A stretch of 64,000 nt of DNA from positions 62,001-126,000 of the IMG/VR virus record IMGVR_UViG_3300045256_000294; one strand, given 5' to 3'. Positions 26,109 through 34,596 of this stretch are shown here, piece after piece. A program made the translations under genes and the position numbers. Each line of letters begins with the position of its first letter. Position 1 is the first letter of the stretch. The notes beneath the pieces were generated by a model. The model was not told the origin of the DNA. It made no database searches and was given only the letters and a program-made list of their open reading frames with translations. The DNA comes from a virus.

Positions 26109-26679
26109 TTTGATCGTCTGTTGGACCTACTTCGCCACCGAGGAGTGATTGCCGACGCCGCGGCTGACTCCCGAACTTCTGGACATAAGTCTGGTGAATG
26201 ATGTTCTTGGCGGCAATGTAGCCGTAGGTGACGTGAGGGATGCATGGTTGACCGCCCGGCATGATTGGCAATGCCGGCATACCCAGCTTCTCGCGGATAT
26301 GTGCCATAGCCGGGCACCGCACTTCTTCGGCAATTAAGATTGGCCCCTTTGGATCGGCCTCGTCTTTGTAGAACGCCGCCTGCAGCACCCGCAATTTATG
26401 GGTGTACTGGATAGTACACCGCACACCCTTACCGTTTGGCTCGAAGAATCCGGTTTCCATAAGCGTCTGGGTAGGGTTTGGGCCGAGGGCTTTAGTAAGT
26501 TCAGGCCCCATAGAGACGGTGATGTGAGCCTCGCCCACGTGGGTCATCTTCCGGCCTGGGTTAGGAATGATGCGGGCTTCTGGTGGGATACGTGATTTCT
26601 GAGCAGATGGGATGACCAGACCGCCTTGTCCTTCGACGAAATAGGCGATCTGGTCACGTGACAGGTAGCGAATCATCAT
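26101..26679 (-). CDS. 2H phosphoesterase-like protein
   Basis: There are about 192 residues from ATG 26679. The same frame continues upstream with protein-like sequence (FLYIPVPLGRV), so the true start may be further 5'. Two His-x-Thr motifs, GEAHITVSM and CIPHVTYGYI, about 110 residues apart, define the 2H superfamily. Members include RNA ligases/cyclic phosphodiesterases and the phage anti-CBASS enzyme Acb1. The separation of the motifs and the compact size fit a single catalytic domain. Whether the substrate is a cyclic oligonucleotide or RNA cannot be told. It follows a 120-aa unknown gene and FolD on the minus strand. Confidence 0.6.
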   Translation of the reverse strand: MMIRYLSRDQIAYFVEGQGGLVIPSAQKSRIPPEARIIPNPGRKMTHVGEAHITVSMGPELTKALGPNPTQTLMETGFFEPNGKGVRCTIQYTHKLRVLQAAFYKDEADPKGPILIAEEVRCPAMAHIREKLGMPALPIMPGGQPCIPHVTYGYIAAKNIIHQTYVQKFGSQPRRRQSLLGGEVGPTDDQTS

Positions 26680-26761
26680 CCTGACCCGGCCAAGCGGGAC
26701 AGGAATGTACAGGAAGTTGGGCCTTGATGGGTCACCGGTCCCGTAGTTGAGCGTTTCAGGC

Positions 26762-27124
26762 TCACCCGTTCCCAGCGAGTTCTGTAGGTTGCCCAGCCAC
26801 GCCGTTGTCGCTTCCGTGATTGATGACAATCTCATAGTCGCCCGGCTGCAAGTTGAGGGTGACGGGAGTGCCGTCCTTGAACTCACCCTGTATCTTTTCA
26901 CCCATCTGGGAACCGTAGGTGCACTCTATAGAGTACCTACCATCCCCGCCGGTGACCAGCAGGTTCGTCTGGAGAGCCATTACCACGGGCATGCCGATGT
27001 CAGGGGTGTCATCCGGAGCGTCGACCGGGCAGATGCTGGTAGTCACGTCCAATTTGAGCGACTCACCATCCCCTAACATCCAGGTCCATTTCTGACCTCC
27101 GGACCGCATTAACATGATACGCAT
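26762..27124 (-). CDS. Hypothetical beta-rich protein (120 aa)
   Basis: The protein starts MRIMLMRSGGQKW and has several short strands (SLKLDVTTSICP, LLVTGGDGRYSIEC, PVTLNLQPGDYEIVINH). The segment order resembles an immunoglobulin-like or jelly-roll module, but no family is recognised. It lies 29 bases after folD and before the 2H phosphoesterase in the same direction, so all three may be one transcript. Confidence 0.55.
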   Translation of the reverse strand: MRIMLMRSGGQKWTWMLGDGESLKLDVTTSICPVDAPDDTPDIGMPVVMALQTNLLVTGGDGRYSIECTYGSQMGEKIQGEFKDGTPVTLNLQPGDYEIVINHGSDNGVAGQPTELAGNG

Positions 27125-27153
27125 CGGTGTCTCCTGTTGGATGGTTCTCTGTG

Positions 27154-28134
27154 TCAGCGGAGGACTCCGCCGTAAATGGTGTTGACTGTATCCAGGGGAG
27201 GGGGTAGTGGCGGTGCCTTGTATTGGAGTTTCTGGGCCTCTATGGTGTTGTGCAGGAGCATCGTCACCGTCATTGGACCAACCCCACCCGGAACCGGGCT
27301 GTAAGCGGCAACGATGTCGTAGACGTCACGCCGCACGTCGCCTACGATCTTACCGTCTACCCGGTTGATGCCGACGTCCACCAAGACGGTCTTGGTGTTC
27401 ACCATGTTGGGGGTGATAAAATCGGGCTTGCCAACTGCTACCACGATGATATCGGCGGACTGGCATACGTCCTGTAGTCGTTGCGGTGGTGTCCGGTCGT
27501 GGCAGATGGTGACCGTGGCGTTGGCTTCCTCTTTGTCCTGGATCAACAGAGCCTTAAGCGGCTTGCCAACCACGTCAGAGCGGTTGATGATGACGACCTT
27601 CTTCCCCTCGATCTCGACGCCCGATCGTGTCAGAAGTTCTTGTATCCCGTGTGGCGTGCAGGGGATGAATCGGGGGCGGCCCTGGAGCAGCAGGCCAGTA
27701 TTGACTGGGTTGAAGACGTCTACGTCTTTAAGAGGGTCGATGCGGTCGAAGATCTCGAAGTTGGTGATATTCAGTTCCTTTGGTAGTGGTAACTGCACTA
27801 AGATACCATGAACATTGGGGTCCAAGTTGAGGTAGTCGATAGTCCGGATCAGGTGTTCCCGCGGGTCCGACCAGTTCTGGATGCCGTTCTCGAAAGGGCG
27901 GAGTACGAAGCTGTTGATCCCCACTTCGGCACAGGCTTCGATTTTCTTCTTGACATAAACCTTGCTGGCCGGGTCGTCTGAGCATAGGACTACGGCTAGG
28001 GTTGGTGGTACCGATGGTGGCTTGGGCTTGTTGTGATTGTAAGGCGTCCAGGCCGACTTCCTCGCCGAGAGCATCACCTTCATTTCGTGGCGGATTTCAG
28101 CCGAGATGTGGTTGCCATTCAGGATCTGGGCCAT
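27154..28134 (-). CDS. folD: Bifunctional methylenetetrahydrofolate dehydrogenase/cyclohydrolase FolD
   Basis: The protein has 326 residues; cellular FolD has about 285, and the extra length is an N-terminal insertion (residues 27-45) and a Pro-rich C-terminus. Signatures are SKVYVKKKIEA (Tyr and catalytic Lys), GILVQLPLPKEL, PCTPHGIQELL, NRSDVVGKPLKALL (NADP loop) and PVPGGVGPMTVTML. It interconverts methylene-, methenyl- and formyl-tetrahydrofolate, feeding thymidylate and purine synthesis. A phage copy fits the purine genes near 41-46 kb. It is transcribed divergently from sbcC, with 58 bases between the starts. Confidence 0.93.
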   Translation of the reverse strand: MAQILNGNHISAEIRHEMKVMLSARKSAWTPYNHNKPKPPSVPPTLAVVLCSDDPASKVYVKKKIEACAEVGINSFVLRPFENGIQNWSDPREHLIRTIDYLNLDPNVHGILVQLPLPKELNITNFEIFDRIDPLKDVDVFNPVNTGLLLQGRPRFIPCTPHGIQELLTRSGVEIEGKKVVIINRSDVVGKPLKALLIQDKEEANATVTICHDRTPPQRLQDVCQSADIIVVAVGKPDFITPNMVNTKTVLVDVGINRVDGKIVGDVRRDVYDIVAAYSPVPGGVGPMTVTMLLHNTIEAQKLQYKAPPLPPPLDTVNTIYGGVLR

Positions 28135-28192
28135 TTTGACTCCTAACGGTGTTACGGGGGCTCGTATTTAATGCACAACACGGAGTCCCTCC

Positions 28193-30103
28193 ATGCTTGA
28201 GATCGAGAAAGTAGCCTGGAAGAACTTCCTCTCATATGGGGATTATACCACTACACTCGAAGTCTCAAAGCTTGGCCAGTGTCTCATCACTGGCGAAGTC
28301 GAGGACGAGGAAGAGAAGGAAGCCTATAACGAGGGCTTGGGTAGTACTATCCGCAAGTCCAACGGTGCCGGCAAGACTACCATCATCAGTGCGATGCAAT
28401 GGATCCTGTTTGGCCGTACCTCGCACTCCCACGCCCCCGGCGATCAGGTCGTCAACTACTTCATCGGTAAAGACTGCTGGGGCCAAATCACCTTCAAAAA
28501 CGGCGACTCCATCACCCGTACCCGCAACTATGAAGGACACAACGAACTCATCTATGTTCGGGACGGCGACGAAACCCGGCTGAACTGCGACACCCTTGGC
28601 ACGTCCAAGATTCAGCAGGGCCAACTAGCCAAAGCATTCGGCCTAGATTGGGAGATCTTCTGCGGGTCCGCCTTCTTCAGCCAGTACAGCAAGCCATGGA
28701 TGGAGATGGCGGATCAGGCTCGGAAGAAAGCCTTGGAACGGCTTCTGCACGTAGACCGCTTCGCCTACTACGCTGACGTCGCCAAGAAGAAGTCTGAGAA
28801 ACTCGACACCGCGGTCCAGCGGCTCAACGGGCAGAAGTCCAATCTTGAGCGAGAGATCGAGCGTCTGGAAGCCGAAATCGGCCGTCTTGAAGAAGCGTCA
28901 GCCACCTTTGGCACCAAACAGCAAGCCCGTAGCCAGCAGGCCCTAGAAGCCGCTGCTCACGAGGACGACAAGAAGGCCCAGATCAAACTCCCGGACCTCG
29001 ACAAGCTCAAGGCCAAATGGGAAGTCGTCGCCAAAATCGAAGCGAAGATCCGTGAGCAGCAGACCCAAGCCGCCACTTATCGCGATCAGGCCGATGACAT
29101 TAATGACGAGGCCAACCGGCTGGACGGGCAGATCTCACGGCACGAGTCCAACGCTGCCGCCATCGAGCAGAAAGTGAAACTGTGGCACGATCGCGGCGGA
29201 AAAGTCTGTACTTCTTGCGAACAACCGATCACCCACGAGCATATCGGCAACAAAATCGAACCTCTGGTTGCCCAGGCTACCAGTGAACGGGAGAAAGCGG
29301 AGACACTACGCAAGCAGCAAGAGGAAATCAGAGCACGGGCAGTGGTGGCTCGCGAAAAGTACAAGAAGGCTCTCGCAAATGTCAAGCAGGCCGAGGACCT
29401 CCTGGCCTCCAAGAAACCCACCATGACCCTACAGGACGCCGAGAGCATCTATGACCGATACAAACAACATGAACGAGAGGCCGGGCGGCTCCGCAAGCTT
29501 GCCGAAACGATCCTCACCGAGGAGAACCCCCACCAGACTAGCATCGCCATCGCCAAGGAACGGATCGAACAGTGCCACGCTGAGATCGCGTCCCTGGACG
29601 GTGACATTGCTCGCCAGGAACTCCTCAACAAGCACTTCTACTACATCTATAAGGCGTACAGCGACCGGGCCAAAATCAAGAGTTTCGTGTTTCGCGACCA
29701 TGTGCCGTTCATTAATGCTAGGCTACGCCACTACCTGGACGTGTTCGGGCTGGACATCAAGCTAGAACTGACCGAATCTCTGGGGATCAAGAGTAACCTA
29801 TGGGGTTACGAGTTTGAGAGCGGCGGCGAGAGGAAGCGGACCGACGTGGCCTTCATGTTGGCTACTTTCGACTTCCACGAGCACATGTTCGGCCGGCAGT
29901 GCAATGTACTGGTGATGGATGAAGTTGATGGGCGGTTGGATGATGACGGGATCGAATCGCTCATTAACATCATCAAGAACGACCTTGCCAACCGTGTCGA
30001 ATCTATACTCATTATCTCGCACCGGGAAAATATGAAAGATACGTTCCCGCGGGAGATCAAGGTCCGCCGCAAAAACCGATTCAGCCGGCTAGAGGTCATA
30101 TGA
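28193..30103 (+). CDS. sbcC: SbcC/Rad50-type ATPase (T4 gp46-like)
   Basis: The protein has 636 residues, close to phage gp46 and far shorter than cellular SbcC. Walker A is KSNGAGKTTIISAMQW. A long coiled coil spans about 200-500, interrupted by the zinc hook CTSCEQPI. The ABC signature is FESGGERKRTDVAF, Walker B is VLVMDEVDGRLDD, and the final His loop is IISHREN. It partners the SbcD homologue at 16883 in DNA-end resection. A GGAG ribosome-binding site precedes ATG 28193. The stop overlaps the next gene by four bases. Confidence 0.93.
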   Translation: MLEIEKVAWKNFLSYGDYTTTLEVSKLGQCLITGEVEDEEEKEAYNEGLGSTIRKSNGAGKTTIISAMQWILFGRTSHSHAPGDQVVNYFIGKDCWGQITFKNGDSITRTRNYEGHNELIYVRDGDETRLNCDTLGTSKIQQGQLAKAFGLDWEIFCGSAFFSQYSKPWMEMADQARKKALERLLHVDRFAYYADVAKKKSEKLDTAVQRLNGQKSNLEREIERLEAEIGRLEEASATFGTKQQARSQQALEAAAHEDDKKAQIKLPDLDKLKAKWEVVAKIEAKIREQQTQAATYRDQADDINDEANRLDGQISRHESNAAAIEQKVKLWHDRGGKVCTSCEQPITHEHIGNKIEPLVAQATSEREKAETLRKQQEEIRARAVVAREKYKKALANVKQAEDLLASKKPTMTLQDAESIYDRYKQHEREAGRLRKLAETILTEENPHQTSIAIAKERIEQCHAEIASLDGDIARQELLNKHFYYIYKAYSDRAKIKSFVFRDHVPFINARLRHYLDVFGLDIKLELTESLGIKSNLWGYEFESGGERKRTDVAFMLATFDFHEHMFGRQCNVLVMDEVDGRLDDDGIESLINIIKNDLANRVESILIISHRENMKDTFPREIKVRRKNRFSRLEVI

Positions 30104-30645
30104 GCCAGATGCCGTACAACACTCGCGTGGAACCGGTCGAGGTCTACCTGGAGAATATTCCAGGGTTCAACTCGATTAAGTTCCACAAAGTACCCGGTCC
30201 GGTTTTCCTCGACCACGCCATCAAGAGCCACGCGGTTCGCACTCACCGTTACACCCTGACCGAGATGGAGGAGGCTCTGCGGAAGGCTACCGGTCGAGTC
30301 TACGTATACAAGTGCATGCGGACCTACGAAGATGTCCAAGAGGACAAGTACACACTGATGTGGTTGGCAGTAGAAGTGCCACCAGCCCAACTGTTCAGCC
30401 ATTTCGATATCGCAGCTGGGGTAGTTATTGACTCCGGCACCATGAAGCCTATGCTCAAGGCTGATTTCCTCCTGAATATCGAGGACTACAAGTCGCTGGC
30501 TAGCTCCTGGGGCATGGATGAGTTGGCCAAGCAGCTTGGCGAATTTATCATCAAAGCGATCGCCACCCGCGACTACGACGGGAAGCCAGAGCTACCCAAT
30601 GAGTGTCCTAATTCTGTCGATTCACATCCCACACCGGCACAGTGA
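30100..30645 (+). CDS. Hypothetical protein coupled to sbcC (181 aa)
   Basis: ATG 30100 overlaps the sbcC stop, so it is translationally coupled. The protein has a mixed alpha/beta body (VEVYLENIPGFNSIKFHK, then TGRVYVYKCMRTYEDV, then YTLMWLAVEVPPAQLF) and a helical second half. No catalytic motif is recognised. Its last 47 bases overlap the following glycosyltransferase gene. Position suggests an accessory to DNA processing, but that is only context. Confidence 0.6.
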   Translation: MSQMPYNTRVEPVEVYLENIPGFNSIKFHKVPGPVFLDHAIKSHAVRTHRYTLTEMEEALRKATGRVYVYKCMRTYEDVQEDKYTLMWLAVEVPPAQLFSHFDIAAGVVIDSGTMKPMLKADFLLNIEDYKSLASSWGMDELAKQLGEFIIKAIATRDYDGKPELPNECPNSVDSHPTPAQ

Positions 30646-31348
30646 CTACTGGCGGAAGCTTCAGCCCTTATTCGTGTCCGAGAGTGCCGGTGATTATGAG
30701 TACGGGGTTATCGTCAATGGTGGCGACCCCAAGCTCTATCCAAACTCTGTCTTGCATATTCCGACTAAGGTGTCGCACTCCCAGGGTGTTAAGCACGTCC
30801 TGGATATCTTCCGAGCTCATCGGCACCGGTTCACCCATTTCCTGCTGTTAGACAGTGATTGTTGGCCGGTCCGTCCGGATTGGATCGATGTGCTGAACAA
30901 CCTGATGGGTGACAAGTACCTGTACGCGGCCCCGATACGGGTAGAGAACTTCGACACCTTTCCACATCCATCCGCCTTTTATATGAAGGCCGAGTTCCTG
31001 GATCAGGTGAACTTCGGTTTCGACAGGACCGCGAATCTGCTTGGGGTAGGGGTGTCGGATGTGGCGGCGGCGATGCCGCAGTACCTGAACGACCAGCAGA
31101 TCTGGTATCCGCTCATTAAGACGAACTACTTGTCGCCTCATCCGCTCTACGCCACTGTCTACGGTGACCTATTCTATCACCATTGCGCGGGGTCGCGGGG
31201 GCTGGGCTTCCGTGCGAACAGCTTCGGTTTTTACGGGCACATCTTCACCAAGAAGACCCATCGAATTATTTATAACCAAGTAACAGCCCATCTACTCCAA
31301 AATCCGCGGGGCTTTGTGGATGATCTTCGCGGCATACGTCTCCGTTAA
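30599..31348 (+). CDS. GT-A type glycosyltransferase (249 aa)
   Basis: The start is ATG 30599 (MSVLILSIHIPHRHSDYW); upstream codons are shadow of the 181-aa gene. The protein has HFLLLDSDCWPVRPDW, a DxD-type metal/nucleotide motif, then KYLYAAPIRVENF and a C-terminal HHCAGSRGLG. Together these fit a small GT-A transferase like those that act on phage or surface glycans. No close subfamily can be named. An HNH remnant follows. Confidence 0.6.
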   Translation: MSVLILSIHIPHRHSDYWRKLQPLFVSESAGDYEYGVIVNGGDPKLYPNSVLHIPTKVSHSQGVKHVLDIFRAHRHRFTHFLLLDSDCWPVRPDWIDVLNNLMGDKYLYAAPIRVENFDTFPHPSAFYMKAEFLDQVNFGFDRTANLLGVGVSDVAAAMPQYLNDQQIWYPLIKTNYLSPHPLYATVYGDLFYHHCAGSRGLGFRANSFGFYGHIFTKKTHRIIYNQVTAHLLQNPRGFVDDLRGIRLR

Positions 31349-31370
31349 ATCTAGACAGGAGAACATCTAT

Positions 31371-31632
31371 ATGGTTGACAAAGTTTGTTCCGCGTGTCTG
31401 GTACCGAAGGCTCTAACCGAATCCCATCGCTTGTTGTGAAGCGTCTCAGTACGAATTTCTGTCGATAGACAATACCGATGGCGGGGGGTATGACCATCGT
31501 CGTAAGATCGGGGGCGGTGGGCGAATATACAGTTGGCTGATTTCGAACGATTTTCATAACGGCTTCAGAACACTGTGCCACAACTGTAATATGGCGTGCG
31601 GACTGTACGGTCACTGCCCGTATGATTCCTAA
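31371..31632 (+). pseudogene. Broken HNH endonuclease
   Basis: ATG 31371 gives MVDKVCSACLVPKAL, a typical N-terminal zinc ribbon half, then TGA at codon 23. Another frame continues with ACCEASQYEFLSID, then GGGYDHRRKIGGGGRIYSWL, then FRTLCHNCNMACG, then HCPYDS and TAA. This matches the CC-E...FLsIDH...HR...LCxNCN...CP layout of phage HNH homing enzymes, but the catalytic DH has become DN. With a frameshift and a lost active-site His, it is a dead mobile gene. Confidence 0.7.
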
Positions 31633-31670
31633 AGCCGATCAACCGGGCTGGCGACCTCTGGGGGTAAACC

Positions 31671-32270
31671 ATGCGGCCACCACGTAAGTCTAAGCTGGAT
31701 ACCTTCTTCAAGGGTCCCGCTATCGACTCCTACACGATCGACCGGATCAAGCACGTCTCGAACACCGAGGTCGTCCGGCGTCTGCTCATCAAGTATTTCA
31801 TGGACAAGGGGTTCACAGAGTCTTTCGACCGCCAGATGTACCCGGCTCTGATCCAAGACCTTCCGAACGTGATCCCGGTCCTGTCGCCAAAGCTGGAGAT
31901 TGTGCCGCACGCGAACGAAATCGACACATCACAGGGCCGGGCCGTCCTTGGCTGGAACCTGTTCGTGCTTGGCAACCAGCGGATGTACCTGGGCGAGACA
32001 TACCACAACTCTCTACATGATCTAGCTCGCCAGATCCGCACGGGTGTGATCCGCGTCCCTGAGTCTGGCTTCCACACGGCCCGTCGGCAGACGACGCCAC
32101 GGCGGGTCATCTCGTTCATCACGCGGGTACTCGGAACGCACGAGGCGGGCTACGTGGACCTGAACCCCGGCACGCGGCCTATCCGGGCTCCAGGCGAACC
32201 GTACGCTGCCAAGCAGACGCTGGCGGGTATGCCGCAGCAGTTCTTCAGCCGCAGCGGTTTTGGGACCTAG
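31671..32270 (+). CDS. Hypothetical protein (199 aa)
   Basis: This basic protein begins MRPPRKSKLDTFFKG, with a helical middle (VVRRLLIKYFMDKG) and a Pro/Arg-rich C-terminus (NPGTRPIRAPGEPY). No recognised domain. It is an intact frame of good codon bias, placed after the dead HNH gene and before a run of small, partly broken genes. The function is unknown. Confidence 0.6.
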   Translation: MRPPRKSKLDTFFKGPAIDSYTIDRIKHVSNTEVVRRLLIKYFMDKGFTESFDRQMYPALIQDLPNVIPVLSPKLEIVPHANEIDTSQGRAVLGWNLFVLGNQRMYLGETYHNSLHDLARQIRTGVIRVPESGFHTARRQTTPRRVISFITRVLGTHEAGYVDLNPGTRPIRAPGEPYAAKQTLAGMPQQFFSRSGFGT

Positions 32271-32291
32271 AATTGGCAAGAGAATCATATC

Positions 32292-32384
32292 GTGCTGGTG
32301 AACCTCGCTAAAGGGAAGTTCTCAAACGACGAAATCCGGACCGTTCTGACGAGATTTGCCATCCACCATTGCTACGGAACGTAA
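32292..32384 (+). CDS. Possible 30-aa peptide
   Basis: A GTG-started frame reads LVNLAKGKFSNDEIRTVL and ends ATHHCYGT-like (AIHHCYGT) at TAA. Codon bias is reasonable and it falls in an otherwise empty gap, but there is no clear ribosome-binding site. It may be a fragment of a former gene. Confidence 0.2.
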   Translation: MLVNLAKGKFSNDEIRTVLTRFAIHHCYGT

Positions 32385-32399
32385 GGGTGTTGTTGTGAT

Positions 32400-32596
32400 A
32401 TGCAGACTAGAACGATCCTGGCGATCATCGCCAATGAACTCAGCGAACTTGGGTTTGATGTCGCTTCCAGATTAGACGGATATGGAGGGCGAGAGTTTTC
32501 GTGCTAGTTGGTAGTAATCCGTATTTTTACAAACGCCATATGTCAGATCCAGCTGGCCTAGATGAACTAATCAGACGCCTCTCGCTGCCGAGATGA
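32400..32596 (+). pseudogene. Small gene with a -1 frameshift (about 65 aa when joined)
   Basis: ATG 32400 reads MQTRTILAIIANELSELG then ASRLDGYGGREF and stops at TAG 32505. Re-reading one T in the TTTT run gives FVLVGSNPYFYKRH, then GLDELIRRLSLP, to TGA 32594-32596. Both parts look like one small alpha/beta protein. A lost base in the T run, or -1 slippage, accounts for it. The function is unknown. Confidence 0.4.
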
Positions 32597-32639
32597 ACGT
32601 CATGGGCTAGCCATCCACCTGGAAAGAGCAAGATTTATA

Positions 32640-32765
32640 ATGACCGACAGGCTCGCCACAGCAGGGGGTGATTACTGGACTTTTGAACTGGCCGACCTGG
32701 ATTGTATTGAGAAGGTCGTCGGTCTGTTCAAGAGGATGTTCCCCCTACCACAAGTGAGGAAATGA
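32640..32765 (+). CDS. Small acidic/aromatic protein (41 aa)
   Basis: ATG 32640, preceded by GGAAAGAG at a slightly long spacing, opens MTDRLATAGGDYWTFEL, then CIEKVVGLFKRMFPLP. The TGA overlaps the next gene's ATG, a strong sign of real coupling. The 41 residues form one amphipathic helix. The function is unknown. Confidence 0.45.
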   Translation: MTDRLATAGGDYWTFELADLDCIEKVVGLFKRMFPLPQVRK

Positions 32766-33562
32766 TGGCAACTACCCGGCTACTGTCGGCAGAGGACATT
32801 TACGACGTCTACGGTCTTGAATGGGTGCTCAAAGCCCGCCAGGGGCAGGACCTGGACGCGGAAGATCGCTCCATGATCTCGTTCCGTCTACAGGAAATCC
32901 GCAACATCTACGTTGCCGCCTGCAAGTCTCGTATCCGGGCTGAAGCACGGTTCCTGGGGATCGACCTGGAAGGCGACACCTTCTCGTTCGAGTACGTCCT
33001 CAAGGAAATCAAGAACAACATCGGCAAGGCGATGGAGCAGAACGCCGAGAAGATGATGCGGGGTGGCGGCTTCAACCTGATGGGCCACATCCTGAACGCC
33101 CACAAAGCGGCCGGTGCCGACCTGACCGGTATCGACACGGCCCGTTTCGGGGTGGGGGCGGCAACTGCCCCGCCGCCTAAGAAGGACGTGGACCCGAACT
33201 GGTTCATGGACACCAAGAAGCACGGCGGGCGGGTGTGGGAAGACCCGCGATGGGCGGAAATCGCCAAGGCGTTCGTGGCGATCGAGGAAGCCCACGGAGA
33301 CGACGAGATCATCCGGTCGATCGACCGCATCAACCAACTGCAACACAACTCCTTCCATGTCCTGATCGACCTGCAGACCGGACGGATGCTGACCGACTAC
33401 ACCAACCAGACCGACGACCGCGAGGCCCGAAAGCGTCTCCAGGAGGTCCTCAACATGAAACTGGAAGCCACCAGTGTCGAGGACTTCAAGGACCGCATGT
33501 CCGCCGATGTCCGGAAACTCCTGCGCAAGTACCGCGGCTCAACCACACGGGTGGCGAAGTGA
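32762..33562 (+). CDS. Hypothetical helical protein (266 aa)
   Basis: The N-terminal two-thirds are helical (EDIYDVYGLEWVLKAR, then YVLKEIKNNIGKAMEQNAEK). A Gly/Ala linker with KKDVDPNWFMD leads to a final helical domain rich in Arg and Glu. No family is recognised. The composition is compatible with a virion or scaffold component, but nothing proves it. The start overlaps the 41-aa gene, and the stop overlaps the next frame (GTGA). Confidence 0.6.
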   Translation: MMATTRLLSAEDIYDVYGLEWVLKARQGQDLDAEDRSMISFRLQEIRNIYVAACKSRIRAEARFLGIDLEGDTFSFEYVLKEIKNNIGKAMEQNAEKMMRGGGFNLMGHILNAHKAAGADLTGIDTARFGVGAATAPPPKKDVDPNWFMDTKKHGGRVWEDPRWAEIAKAFVAIEEAHGDDEIIRSIDRINQLQHNSFHVLIDLQTGRMLTDYTNQTDDREARKRLQEVLNMKLEATSVEDFKDRMSADVRKLLRKYRGSTTRVAK

Positions 33563-33914
33563 CAGACGCAGTGAAAAAGGTTCTCGACAAGAACTACGCC
33601 AAGTGGAAAGTGTCACCTGGGGGTGTGGTAGTGGTCCTATCCCACCCCTGGTCGTACACCAACACCAGAATCCACGTCAATTGTGACGCTTTCGCAAGGT
33701 CCAGAGTGACGAGATTCTTCTGTTCCCACCAGATTATCCGGACGACCCTGAGTTGATTCGTATCAGCGATCTAGCTGACTCAAAGCTATACCACAAGGTC
33801 CTTGGTTATTTCAAGAAGCCACCAACATCTGTACTCACACTCCATTTAATATTCGTCAGGATCAAACATTTCAAGGTACTTAACGAGCACGCCCGCCATC
33901 AACAGGGGCTCAAC
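33559..33914 (+). pseudogene. Small gene with a -1 frameshift near 33695
   Basis: GTG 33559 overlaps the previous stop and reads MTDAVKKVLDKNYAKW, then VVVVLSHPWSYTNTRI, then HVNCDAF. Sense is then lost in this frame but continues in the -1 frame: RKVQSDEILLFPPDYPDD, then IRISDLADSKLYHKVLGY. The switch is at GCTTTCGC, explained by loss of one C. The joined product would be about 115 residues before the next likely start. The function is unknown. Confidence 0.4.
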
Positions 33915-34274
33915 ATGCCTAATTGGAATCTCTCGGCGACAATCGCTTTCAGGAGTGGCCAGTGGACCTCGATTGAACTGGTCAAGGACGAACTTGGCTT
34001 CCGTTCGTCCGGCCCGGTTGGGATGCTCGCCCTGCCGGAATTCTGTGAAATGGTCGAGCAACTTGGCCTCAAGGCTCACGGCTACTTCTCTTCCAAGAAA
34101 GTGAAGATGGTCGTCTACCGGCTGAGTATCCAGGACGGGAAGGATGTGCTGATGGTATCTGGTGGAACCATGGGGCACAACAAGTTCGGGAAGCATCACC
34201 TTGGCAAGATCATGTTCCACGATGACGACTTCTGCGGTAGTCTACCAGTCGTGTGCGAAGCGGGATCGTCCTGA
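33915..34274 (+). CDS. Hypothetical protein (119 aa)
   Basis: ATG 33915 follows AGGGG at normal spacing and opens MPNWNLSATIAFRSG, then KDELGFRSSGPVGML, then a basic patch (YFSSKKVKMVVYRL) and an acidic end (MFHDDDFCG). It is open in the same frame as the upstream fragment, so it might instead be that gene's 3' part. No family is recognised. Confidence 0.45.
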   Translation: MPNWNLSATIAFRSGQWTSIELVKDELGFRSSGPVGMLALPEFCEMVEQLGLKAHGYFSSKKVKMVVYRLSIQDGKDVLMVSGGTMGHNKFGKHHLGKIMFHDDDFCGSLPVVCEAGSS

Positions 34275-34302
34275 CGTGTCTTCTCAACAAGAGGAGACAA
34301 CC

Positions 34303-34596
34303 ATGGGCTGTCTGGCGACGCCGATTTCCAAAGAATAGTTCGAGGAGCCACCGAAGTGTGCTGCCATCGGCGTGGTGGCGGAGGATGTAGCAGGAGTGTT
34401 CATTAGGCCACGACGTGTGGACCTTCTCGAAGTCCTAGAATCCTTCCACAAACAGGCCGATGGTAGTATTCGTAATGTGTATCCTCCGATAGAACAACAC
34501 CCGACCGTCACTTCTTCTTGTCGGCCACCTTCTTCACCGCGGGCTTCTTGGCTGGTGCTTTGGCCGCGGACTTCTTCGCGACTGGCTTCTTGGTAG
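34303..34596 (+). pseudogene. Small gene interrupted by an amber codon at codon 12
   Basis: A very good ribosome-binding site (GAGGAG) precedes ATG 34303. The frame reads MGCLATPISKE, then TAG (34336-34338), then FEEPPKCAAIGVVAEDV, then VDLLEVLESFHKQADG. CAG to TAG (Gln to stop) is the simplest history. The frame end runs into the convergent Lys-rich gene. Intact genes in the window end in TAG, so a code change is not the reason. Confidence 0.4.

Noticed and set aside
21279-34338. Genetic-code change (UGA or UAG read as an amino acid)
   Set aside because: Many intact, coupled genes end in TGA and several in TAG, so the in-frame stops are local events.
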